Shown here in pieces: positions 34,288-44,392 of a stretch of DNA of 64,000 nt (position 1 is the first letter of the stretch; the number at the start of each line of letters is the position of its first letter). Location: the NCBI GenBank assembly GCA_933228895.1, contig OW121857.1, positions 78,115,672 through 78,179,671 of the forward strand, written 5' to 3'. Source of the stretch: Platycnemis pennipes. Taxonomy: Eukaryota > Arthropoda > Insecta > Odonata > Platycnemididae. The notes below the pieces were generated by a model that searched no databases, had not been told where the DNA came from, and saw only the letters and a program-made list of their open reading frames with translations. The position numbers were made by a program, and so were the translations under genes.

Positions 34288-34460
34288 CCACACCTTTTGT
34301 TGCAATCACCGACAGCGGTTTCGACGGCTAGAGCGTCATTATCAAGGCAACCAAATAGTGAACCGTGGTGTAGTGAATATTGGTTCACTATTTGGTTACC
34401 TTGATAATGAAGCTCTAGCCGTTGAAACCGCGGTCGGTGGTTGCAATAAAAAGTGTGGAA
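34288..34460. mobile_element. Large foldback element F2 with hammerhead-like motifs
   Basis: Arms of about 77 bp (34288-34364 and 34382-34458) are inverted copies around a 17-bp loop. Each arm contains the box order seen at 5.0 kb. The left arm on the minus strand reads TTGATAA, T, GACG/CGTC stem, GAAA, CCG. Outside the arms, AATAAA and GTGTGGAAT-like sequence is shared with F1 and the 59.7 kb copy. The two motifs face each other. Confidence 0.75.
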
Positions 34461-35835
34461 TACAGGTATACTAAGTCATTTTTATTCACATGATGCTTCC
34501 ATTCCACAAAGTGACGCCTGAGGGTATGTCTTCGGTTGCCGTAAGGAAAGCTAATATATTGATTATTAAGTATGTTAAGGAGTTAAGAGTGCAGCTGCTC
34601 ACTTGCACGTCTAAAAGTGTAGAGAATGGTTTTAAGAGGTATTCAGACATCTGGTAGCTATGGCGAAGAAATATGCTAAAATTGTTTTAAAACAGCTTCG
34701 CAATGACATTGTTTTTTATTCTATAATGCCTTTATTCGGATTGGATGTAGATCTGGGCCTTCGTAGTGGTCCTCTCCGTACCAAAATCAAAAAATTTTGG
34801 GAGGGAATGCTGTACAACATTGATCTTTATGGTACATTTTTCCATCGATCTTGTATATTATGCAAAAAAAGCGTCCGATACACCTCTTTACGGTGCTATA
34901 CGTTTCTACATTTACATCTGGTAAAACATAATTTCATATCTATGTTAATGTTGCGCTCGTGATATATTTGGACAATATTAGAAACAAAATACATTTCATC
35001 TCCTTCCACAGTGCAGAAATATAATAAATAACTACGTATACAGTAATATCTTTTTCAGTATTAAATTCATTACGTTTACCGCTAGGCCCGTTCGGGTTAG
35101 ATGAAAAATTTCTCTGTGTATACCTATTTAAGTTTTACATAGTTAACGCACGGGCGGTGAATCTAAGTAGAGCGCTAGGTAGTTGAGTGTTCACGATGTA
35201 CCGGATTCTGGGAAGAGCTTACTTCATGCTTCCACGAAATTTCCGTCAATACACTTTCCGCCGTTTGATGCCAGCGGACATGACCGAAGATAGCCGAATA
35301 GAGCTCGTATTTTTCCACTATTTTTTATTATCATACGTTTTCGAATAAGCTGTCGTGAAGATTTTGCAGTTCGTAATTAGAATATGTACTAAAGTTGACT
35401 TTAAAATGTGAAGTCGCGATAGGTATAGTCTTTTAAAATATAATTTCCAACTTTGCTTCTGATTAAATTAAAACCCCACCACATTTGTGCATAATAAGCT
35501 ATTCTCATGTGTGTAATAAGCTGTCTACAACCATTTGTGTTTGTATTCAGGATAAAAATAAGAATTTTTATCTTAAACAAAAGTAACATTCTCAATTTAA
35601 GACATGGTGGCAAGTTGAAGGTGATTCAGTAATGAATAATATCCATATTCAAAAATGATAATATCCATTGAAATACTTTTTTTTAATATAAGGAACGAGA
35701 ATTCACGAAAACATTTATATTTGTCCTGTTAAATGTACACATATAAATGATTTAAAGATGAAATTTGAAAACTCTTGATAGGATTAGTCTTTTCGTGCTC
35801 GAAAATGAAGGAATGGTGGCGAATTAGATTTGTTA
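34461..35835. other. AT-rich stretch, no gene recognised
   Basis: The plus frame at 34660-34962 (100 codons) has no recognisable motif. No repeat is seen. Confidence 0.4.
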
Positions 35836-35837
35836 TA

Positions 35838-36115
35838 AATGTATGCTGCTGAAAACTAGAAAAAGAAGACAAAAGAAGACGGGACAACCTAATCGGCCAT
35901 ATCTAAGACACGATGGCCTGATGAAGACAATCGTCGAGGGAAAAGTGAACGGGAAAAATGGAAGAGGCAGGCCTCGTATGAGTTACATGGAGCAGGTCGT
36001 AAAGGACGTGAAAGAGAGGAACTACGTTGGTATGAAAAGGTTGGCCGATAGAAGGATCGAGTGGAGGGCTGCGTCAAACCAATCCTAGGATTGTTGACCC
36101 TTGATGATGATAACT
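35838..36115 (+). mobile_element. LINE relic, family L1: reverse transcriptase C-terminus and 3' end
   Basis: One open frame keeps RHDGLMKTIVEGKVNGKNGR, then GRPRMSYMEQVVKDVKERNY and RIEWRAASNQS before a stop. The DNA ends in a TGATGATGA 3' terminus near 36110. It matches the 62.6 kb copy closely in sequence and end point. It is 5'-truncated, and the ATG at 35843 is not a real start. Confidence 0.82.
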
Positions 36116-36449
36116 GTATGTTGGAGCTGTAGCATAAACCACCCATTTCGACTATTATCATTTACTTCTAGCAGTGGTCACAACTATAATCAAGGGGACT
36201 GGTAAGATTAAGGGCGCCTTTTTAGGGTTTATAATTAGGGTATATGAATGCAATAATTAAAATTGACGAAGAATAATTTGAACTTGAATGTAGGCGAGAC
36301 GGCCTTAAGATTTCCTCTCTTCGCAAAATTTAAAATCTTTCCTGACAACCTCTCCGCGTGCTACCAAACAACTTTTCCCTCACGACTGAATGGAATGCCT
36401 AATATCGATTGGGAAACACACTTATGTTAGATCACTTTCGCGCGCTTTC

Positions 36450-36862
36450 CTTGTTGACGCACCGAACGTTGGGTCGGTCCAGTTGGTGATGCTCGTCTCC
36501 CGTATTAATCAAGGAGGGTAGAACGTAGTAGATGTGACATCGCGGCTGAGTTGAGAAGCTAGCGGCCAACTTGGTAGGTACGACACATAGGCTTACTATA
36601 TAATAATCGCGATATTTGTACGGTTGAAATTGTTTCTGCACACGGTAAAACTAAGAGTAGTAATATGAATATTTGAGTTTATTTGATAAATTCTTCATAT
36701 AAACAGAGGAAAGTGCGCATGAACACAAATAACTACCAAATATGTAGTTTAAATAGCTTTTATTCGAACCAGTTTCAGTGATAAAATTAACTCTAGGAAT
36801 TCAAATGTTAAATAGCTTTAGGAAGGTTAACTGACGCCGCTGAGATGAAATTTGGGTACAAT
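36450..36862 (+). repeat. Dispersed repeat E1, copy III, left part
   Basis: Blocks 'gctagcggccaacttggtag', 'aaacagaggaaagtgcgc' and 'taccaaatatgtagtttaaa' match copies I and II. The match stops at 'gggtacaatc' where E2 begins and resumes at about 37670. Confidence 0.7.
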
Positions 36863-37672
36863 CATTGAGGTATACCTCAATGGGTACAATGGTGGACATG
36901 CATTATTTTTCATAACTGCTTGAATGTGAGGTTTATTAGCTAAAATGTGATTTGCGAAATTTATGCTGAACAATTAAGTTATGTTGCAAAGATATTACTC
37001 TTTAAGAACAGTACCCTTTCGGCAGCTTAAAAACATGCCGAGACGTCATCGCTAGACGTCACGGCACGGTATCACTATGGGCGTTGTTTATCTCTTGTAA
37101 GTGGAGTTAAGTTGTTTTATGAATACTTGGCGAAAACGCATGTATTTATCTCATTTTTTTAATGCAATAAACTAATGTATTTCGATTTTTTAAAATTAGT
37201 TTGGTTCTTAAAGATCAAATCGTCCATAAAATACATAATTACTCTATATAACCTTGTTTAGTTTGCACTCCAAGAATCTTTGCTACGACAAGCAATCGCT
37301 GTTTTTTTTAGGAAGAATTCAACCTTGAGGGAGTCAGCCAAAGGCAAATTGTCGAATAATGCTTTTTTAAATCACTTTTCAGTCATTTTTTCCATCTAGG
37401 AACAGCTAATGACCCCAAAAAATATATTTGCTTCGTTTTCTTCTAAAATAAACGTCTTGTTCCGTATGGCACTATACCGTGCAGTGACGTCAGAAGGCGT
37501 TAAAGGTCATGTGACTTTCGTCCATTTTTGGGAACATTTTAATAGCAATTAATTATCCTTGTGGTTAGTATAGAGAAATTTGGCTTCTATACTTAAACTC
37601 GTGAGAAAATTTCTTATCAATTACATCCTCAGTACACGAGAAATGTGTCATGAATGTTCCCCATTGCGTAGT
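36862..37672 (+). repeat. Dispersed repeat E2, plus copy, inserted in E1
   Basis: It matches the minus copy at 31.4-32.3 kb over about 800 bp. It interrupts E1 at a point where copies I and II are uninterrupted, so E2 behaved as a mobile unit. The left junction carries a 20-bp perfect palindrome and a repeated GGGTACAAT. No coding region is recognised, which suggests a non-autonomous element or decayed solo repeat. Confidence 0.72.
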
Positions 37673-37850
37673 TATTTAAGTTTTAATACACATGCAGTCT
37701 CCGTAAGAGATAGTAGAACACGCAATGTTTTTTTCGGAATAGGTGGAGCCTAATCATTCCCAAGCTACCCCATTCTGGCTTCATCGTCACCAATAGGCTA
37801 GCATGCCAATATCTCATCCAGTACATTCTTACCACTTTGGTATCACCTCA
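37672..37850 (+). repeat. Dispersed repeat E1, copy III, right part
   Basis: The segment 'tacacatgcagtctccgtaa' followed by 'ggtggagcctaatcattccc' and 'tggtatcacctc' continues the E1 alignment after E2. Confidence 0.68.
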
Positions 37851-38157
37851 TTTTATCTCCCCTCTTATTTCCCCCTCAAATCCTCGCGTATGCATTTTCC
37901 GCTTCGTTTCTGTTTATTTGCCCTCACGCCTGTTGTTTTGGTTGGATACTACTGTGCGAGTTTTTCTTTAGCGAGAGAATGAAAGCGGACTTTTTTTAAG
38001 GTGAGGCGACTCACCCTATTAAGGCAAAGCCTAGCTGGACCGATTCGGAGAATATCAAACGGAATGAGAGCACCTCGTCCCATGTTTGTTTATTTTGAAA
38101 TACGTGAGGCAATATATTTATTTTCTCGTCAGTGTATGAGTGTGTCTTAAAGGCTCC

Positions 38158-38415
38158 CCATGCCGGAAGGAGAGAGATTGGGTTGGGTAGGCTCAGGAGA
38201 AAGGATGGAGAGAAATCCGCCATCCTGGCTTAAGCCTACTCTTTGACGAAAGGTGTCGGGGGATCTACAGTTTAACGTCCCTTCCGACGGACGGACCACT
38301 GATCATGAAACACACTCTATACGGTAGCCAAAAAGGGATTTCAAGAAAATGCCTACCGGTTTTCGAGCCCAATGAATCGGAGACCACAGCACTCTTGTTG
38401 CCAGTCGATCTGTTG
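38158..38415 (-). mobile_element. SINE family A
   Basis: The core on the minus strand is GTCCGTCCGTCGGAAGGGAC, then 'gttaaactgtagatcccccg' and 'taagccaggatggcggattt'. The B-box region is weak (complement of 'cggttttcgagcccaatg'). An intermediate-age copy. Confidence 0.8.
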
Positions 38416-41275
38416 TGAATCCATTCAGTTGGTCTACTTTCTCTTATGTGTATAAGGGATATCTACTAGGGATATATAAGGGATAAGCTATCTACATACA
38501 TCTTTGTGGTTCTTCATTATTATCACTTTAGTTTACTCGAAATTTATACAACCCGCTAAGATTTTTATGCTTCGGTAAGGTAGTTAATATATATACTTAA
38601 GCTTCCTATTTGTTAAGTTATTATGATCCTAAAGCCTCTGAGTCTCTGATATTGTGGACTCATTTTATGATTTAAATTATGATCAGGTATATGAGTGACG
38701 CCCATCTATTATCTAAGTATTTTCATACCATTTTGTTTCCTTAGTTCGTGCTTTCTGATTCAACCAGAATCTTCGCAGTTACGTAGCGGTTATGTATATT
38801 ATAGGTTTTAACGGCTGCGGCTACAAATCCAGTATTCGTCGATGACACAGCAGTTGTCGTTTTTTATACTCCAGATTAAGTTCGCCTTGTTCAGTATGAT
38901 CTCCTAAAGACCGTTTTACTTAAAGAATTAAATTTCCCAAAAAATTGGTGTCCAAAAGTGGAAAATGCATGGCTGAATGTATGAAAACTGAATAGAGGAT
39001 AGGGTTGTTTTCGCGTAGGAATTTATGCATTCAAGAAGTTCTCCATGCAGTCCGTTTCTTTATACTTGTGGTTGTAAACCATTTTAACTGCTGACACCTC
39101 TGGAAATCCTCAAAATGTGTCCTCGCAACCCCTCGAAAAAACACCAAATTCTGAGTAGAAAAATGTGGCTCCTTGCGTGATGATAATAATGCAGTTTACA
39201 TAGTAATATTACTTTTCTGCGTATTTAGCGCGTTGAAATTAACAAAAAACTACAAAACCAATAATAATTAACTTGGTGATCGTTGCTACTACGCACTTGA
39301 CTATCTCAGGGCGTCTCAACCTTTTTTTCACTTACGTACCTTCGGTAATCCATTTTTCTAATATAAACCCCTTCTCCATGAGCTATTCCTTCTAAAAAAA
39401 TGTATGTAACTTATGCAACTGCTGTTAATTTACAGCTGATTTGGTAGTGTAGCCCCTAACAACGAGAAATCGATGAAGCAGTGTTAGTTGTTTACTGGAT
39501 TTAAACAGGATGTAAAATTTCAGACTAACGAATGTGCTAAATGTTAATTTCGCCATTGTTCAATTTTTTTTCGCCCTAAATCATTACGCGTGTATCCCTG
39601 CTCTGGAAACTTTGGACTATATCTTTGAACCGTAGCGTCTCGCAACCCTTGAAGAAGCTTTTTGCAATCCCCAGGGGTGTGGGCCCCTGATTATGAACCT
39701 CTGAGCTTCATGATGCAACTTCTTCTATCCATGAATCAGACTGCGTAATGAAAAACATGGTGTAGAAGGATTGGTAATGCATGCCTTCCCCGAGCAGTGA
39801 AATAACTTACGAAAAATCATTTTCCGAATATTTGTTTGCTGGTAGGAGTACTGAACTTGATTTGCGCGTTCCTCGTCGGCACTGGGAGCATCAACTTTAT
39901 CTGCTTTGAACTTGCTTCCGCGTCTGCTTCCTTCGCTATTTTTGCGTCGCGGCTCATTGCCCTGGATTTCAACACTGCATCAAGTGGATACATTTTCTCG
40001 GACGCGGTGGAGAAATCGCGAATTCTTTCGGACTGCCTTCAGGGAAACCAGCCTCTCGTTCCGTCTCAAATTTGTACGGTGTTTATCTCGGCTCCGTTAG
40101 GTTAATATGTACACGAATTCGAAATTGACTTGAGACCGTCACAATTCCAGCAGACATCGAAACTTTCCTTCAATCCCGTGAGTGGATTCCACGAAGGACT
40201 GGCCAAGAAACGCGCCAGCCCTTCGTCTCACGAGGGAGAAGCGGTGATTAATGACAAGAGAAAGTTTCTGGAAACTGGATGCAAACAAAAAACTTCAGCA
40301 TGAAGACCACGGAATGTCGATTTGCCGCGACCCCGGAAAATCCGACTGTTGATTCTTGAGCCACGTCATGAATTGTAGTCATCCCCTCGAACATTCGAGG
40401 GAATAAAATAAATATTTCAAAGCAAGAAACTTTGCTGGTAATAATCTCAAAGAGTTCCCCGTTTTTACATCATTTCTTACCAAATCGTGGTGCAAATCGT
40501 TGATATTTATTGACTCCATTCCGGAAGTCAGCCCAGCAATAAACAATGTGGACAGCGTACATTTAATATTAAATTAAAAATTAAGAATCAGAGTCATAAT
40601 GAATTGAGCATATTAATCGTCATTTTAGGACTGCTGTGCATTTACCTTTGTAACGTTAAATGTGTGGTTACTACTTATAGCCATAATTTCCGCGGAAGGG
40701 TTATGAGTAAGGTATGAACTCATCACTTGCTGTGCGAATTTATGATAACATTAGACCTCGTTTGTATCCGAGTTGTCATTGACTTTTCCTTGTGAGGCTT
40801 TTATAAATATATAAAATAGTTAGTTCACAAAATCTCTTTATCTATACTCATAAATTCGTTTTGATCAGGACTTTACTTCTTGGAATTTTAGAATATTTAT
40901 TTTTGCACTCTTAAGCTAGATGAAATGACTGTTAACCTTCCCTAGAAATGAGTTTTCAGTTATGTAGTTATATTTGAATTTTTTACTAAATAAACGTACT
41001 TTATCATGTGCTGGCAAAGTATATCCCGCCAAGTCCTATGCAGCCATTTCGGTTCATCGGTGCACTTTCCCACACCTGGTGAAACGTATTTAACGGTGGC
41101 ATTATTTTTTAAAAATAAATATTGAGTTTAATATTAAGTCATGAATCCCGAGGGTTGAAATGGATGATTTCTCGAAATTATCACCATTCTCTCACGTAAT
41201 TACTACTTATTCATTGTATTTACTATCTCATTCCATCCCTGTAGTGATACGTTAGTTTGCTTACTGGAGATTGCG
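38416..41275. other. Long stretch, no gene recognised
   Basis: There is a small local duplication of 'tataagggatat' around 38450-38490. The plus frame at 39836-40105 has no domain and no conserved start context. Confidence 0.4.
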
Positions 41276-41288
41276 TGTTATGCCCTAA

Positions 41289-41517
41289 TGGAAATATAAG
41301 GGGTTGGCGGGGGCCTTTTGGAGCCTTCTAAGTTTGAACTTAGACCTCTTTAAATCCATTTTGTCAACTTACATTTAACCTGCCCCGTACTTGCAGACAG
41401 GGGACAAGAGCACCAGGAGGGACACCCATGCAGCCTTCGTCCCAGCGCAACGTTGCTTAACTTCGGTAATCTGACGGGAACCGGTTATTCAACGTGGCTA
41501 GGCCCTTGCCCATATAA
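41289..41517 (-). mobile_element. 5S rRNA-derived retroposon (SINE3-like) with target-site duplication
   Basis: The minus strand from about 41512 reads GCCACGTTGAATAACCGGTT, CCCGTCAGATTACCGAAGTT and AAGCAACGTTGCGCTGGGAC, then GGCTGCATGGGTG. This follows animal 5S rRNA from the 5' side through its internal pol III control region (A-box AAGTTAAGCAACG; C-box near GATGGGTGACC). After about 110 bp the similarity ends and a non-5S body of roughly 120 bp follows. TGTTATGCCCTAA flanks it at 41276-41288 and 41518-41530, so it inserted by retroposition. It is not a functional rRNA gene. Confidence 0.8.
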
Positions 41518-41530
41518 TGTTATGCCCTAA

Positions 41531-42040
41531 CAAATACATTCTTGAAAGATTTGCTGATATCTTTTTGGGATTGTTGTCTGCGTCTCGGTAATTCCACTCG
41601 TCTTCATGAGAGCTATTTTTAGAATGAACTTAAACAATGTGAATTAAAAACCTTTCCGAGGAAGTAATAAAATTCACGAATCTCTTATTGTTTCCGTGGG
41701 TCATCGCTGACGTCGGATTCCGAACGATCTTAAGTTTTCTCTTTCCGAAGAAAAATAGCAGCGAAGAGTCGCGATGGAGACAGCACTCTAAATATTTCGT
41801 TCAGAAAACATAGGGGCGTTTTTTTACTCTAAAAAATTCTGTATCGCTCTCTTTTTTTTGTTTGGGTGCTTGTATCTCATTCAAAAAAATCGAGTCTTTA
41901 CTGAGCTATGTAATCGAGATGTCTCTCCTAGTTCTTGATATGCCCTAAGGCTGGTGATGGCTCTTCAACATAAGATTTCACTGATGCTGTGGCGCATAAA
42001 GTTGCTTTCAGAAGTGGAATTGAGTTTGTTTCATGGAGTC
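41531..42040. other. Unassigned stretch
   Basis: No repeat landmark or gene is recognised after the 5S-derived insertion. Confidence 0.35.
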
Positions 42041-42043
42041 TTT

Positions 42044-42175
42044 AGTATAGAATTAAGGAAATTAGGAAAATAGAGCATAGAATTAAGGAAATTAGGACAA
42101 TATATGCAGAGAGCATCTAACCCACGCCGCGGAAACCTTCGATCAAATATTAGGACAATATAGTATAGAATCAAC
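42044..42175 (+). repeat. Short tandem duplication
   Basis: 'atagaattaaggaaattagg' occurs at about 42047 and again 30 bp later. A third partial copy ('attaggacaatatag') lies at about 42150. It looks like replication slippage in AT-rich DNA. Confidence 0.7.
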
Positions 42176-42416
42176 AATTTAAGACTATATTACATAAATA
42201 TCTATACATTATTGATGATGCAATCGGATCACATCTTATTTCATGTCAGTAGAGCGCTTGACCTCGCGTGTTATATGCGCACTGCCTCTTTCCTCTTGGG
42301 ACATTATACTGCAATTTGGATATCAGCGATGTTTACATAGCTAGTATGTAGGGGATCATTGTGTCGTAAAATGCAGCCAATACGTGGCGACGTTGCACAG
42401 CCGTTTTGGAATCCTT

Positions 42417-42460
42417 AAGTGGTCGTCCATAAATTACGTAACGCAAAAACGATACCGGTA
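42417..42460 (+). mobile_element. MITE M2 end fragment
   Basis: GGTCGTCCATAAATTACGTA, then ACGC, equals the left terminal repeat of the M2 element at 57.9 kb. No matching right end is found nearby, so it is truncated or interrupted. Confidence 0.5.
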
Positions 42461-42467
42461 TCTCGGG

Positions 42468-42620
42468 TATGATTCCAGGAACCAGTAGAATAGAGCGTAG
42501 GTCCGTGTACCGGGTACCTCGATCATCTCTCACAGTCTCAGTAATGATGCTGATCAATAGGATGTGAGATCAATACAGATACTTAGGTAAGGGCGAATTT
42601 GTGCGTTTGAATACTAGTTC
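42468..42620 (+). repeat. 153-bp direct duplication, left copy
   Basis: From TATGATTCCAGGAACCAGTA to 'gcgtttgaatactagttc' it is identical to 43024-43176 except for one base, by my reading. It is far more similar than any other repeat pair in this window, which implies a recent event. It is non-coding. Confidence 0.92.
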
Positions 42621-43023
42621 TTTGGTTGGTTTCCATTAACTAGTTATCATTTTAGATACATGGGTTGTTATAGCCCCTGTATTACACAGTTATTTCCAGA
42701 AGACTACGAAAAGTGTTCACCTTCATTTCCGAGACATTTCCTGACCACCCTATGATCGTGATTGACGTGTATCCTTTGTTCTGTCTTCCTTGGTATCCGT
42801 CGTAGCCTTTAATGAAACATTTTCGTGGCTGGTATATCTTACACAAAAATAAGTCTCATCCAAAATAGCAAATTCTTGGATAAATGTACGACCTACTGCG
42901 CGGAAAATGCCTTATTCTCTATTTTCGTACAGTTGGCTGCGCAGTTTGTGGTGATTGACGCTATCTTTAGAAAAAAATTAATTTTAGTATGTAAAACTGC
43001 ATTCACCGAATCATACACCGCTG

Positions 43024-43176
43024 TATGATTCCAGGAACCAGTAGAATAGAGCGTAGGTCCGTGTACCGGGTACCTCGATCATCTCACACAGTCTCAGTAA
43101 TGATGCTGATCAATAGGATGTGAGATCAATACAGATACTTAGGTAAGGGCGAATTTGTGCGTTTGAATACTAGTTC
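43024..43176 (+). repeat. 153-bp direct duplication, right copy
   Basis: It is near identical to 42468-42620, and 403 bp of different sequence separates the two. The segments do not begin with TG or end with CA, so LTRs are not supported. A segmental duplication or duplicative repair event is more likely. Confidence 0.92.
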
Positions 43177-43751
43177 GTGACGGAACACGAATGTGACAAG
43201 AAGTCGAAACTATTTATGTTTAGGGTAGTAAGATTCGGCTTTTATCACAGATCTCTACTTTATCACACATTGTGTTAGTTACAATGAAAACGACAAGCCT
43301 TTATGTTACTGCGCGTGGTTGTCAGTAGCGAATATGATAGTTTTGTTAGATTTTTTGTGGTTGGTACTACTTTCATTATATTTGAGTGCTGGATTGGAAT
43401 ATTTTCAGCCCTCGGGAGCCTTACGGAAGGACTCAATTGAGAGTGTGGGAATATTGATCGCTACGTTGGCGTAATCTCAGAGGACTGCAGCGGCTGCCGC
43501 CCTCAACTTTTATTCGTATTACTCCGAAAGTAGAAATATTGGCTTGCAACAGAGTGAACGTTGTAACGAGAATTGTATTTTTCTGTGCATTTTTTTATCA
43601 GCTAAAGAACTGTAAGTTCCTAGTACCCACCGAAAGTTATTTTTAATGTGAGATAAATTACTTCGAGATAGTTTTTACTGTCCACAAGCGTATTTCAATC
43701 TCACACTCTGTTATGAATTTTTAACTATTAACGTATCCCCCTGCCCTAACG

Positions 43752-43808
43752 TAACCCCCTGCCACACACCCTTGTGGTGGCTTGCAGGGTATTATGTAGA
43801 TGTATCAC
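43752..43808 (-). repeat. Hairpin repeat D, copy 6
   Basis: The segment 'cccctgccacacacccttgt' then 'ggtggcttgcagggtattat' and 'gtagatgta' is nearly identical to copies 2 and 8 on the same strand. Confidence 0.82.
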
Positions 43809-44159
43809 TTAGTTAGAATGAGAAGCGTCGATTATCGGTGGTGAAGTGAAATATGTTCTGTGGAATGAGTGGGCGGTCACTTTCAAATTTCTGTAATTGA
43901 ACCATTTTATCGTGTATAGTCGTAACGAAGGCAGTAATTGGCCGCTAAGTACTTTTTAAGAATGAGTGGTTTGCACAATGCCTCCACGTTTTATTGATAG
44001 GTCGTGTTGATGAGTAATTACCACTGTTATCTGAGTGAGTCTTCAACTTCGTGAAAACCACGAAGGTGGTAATGAGGTACTTCGAGGTGGCGAGTAACAA
44101 CGTAGGGTATTTGCGTCTTTAAGAATTGTTTCTTATTTGCGCGGAGGAAAGAATTAGAA

Positions 44160-44392
44160 CCATAGAAAAGATAGTGAGAATACTGGAGCCGGTATTGGCC
44201 TACCTTTAATTAGAAACGCATAAGGGTCCACTGTTTAACGTCCCATTCGACGGACTGAGTACTGAGTATGAAGTCCTCTTGTCAAGGTACTCAATGACGG
44301 GCCGCCACTCCTATGAAAAATCTTTGCCATATCCGGGATTAGAGCTCTGGCCCCTGGGTGGGAGATTGGTACTTAGGTTCCCAAAACATATA
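44160..44392 (-). mobile_element. SINE family A
   Basis: The core on the minus strand is CAGTCCGTCGAATGGGACGT, then 'taaacagtggacccttatg'. The spacer and a damaged B box (complement of 'gggattagagctctggcccc') lie at 44335-44355. The copy lacks the 3' end. Confidence 0.8.

Noticed and set aside
41400..41512. Functional 5S rRNA gene
   Set aside because: Similarity fades after the internal control region, several helix positions are changed, and the whole unit is flanked by a target-site duplication.
42468..43176. LTR retrotransposon with 153-bp LTRs
   Set aside because: The repeats lack TG...CA ends, no primer-binding site or polypurine tract is visible, and the 403-bp interior has no coding capacity.
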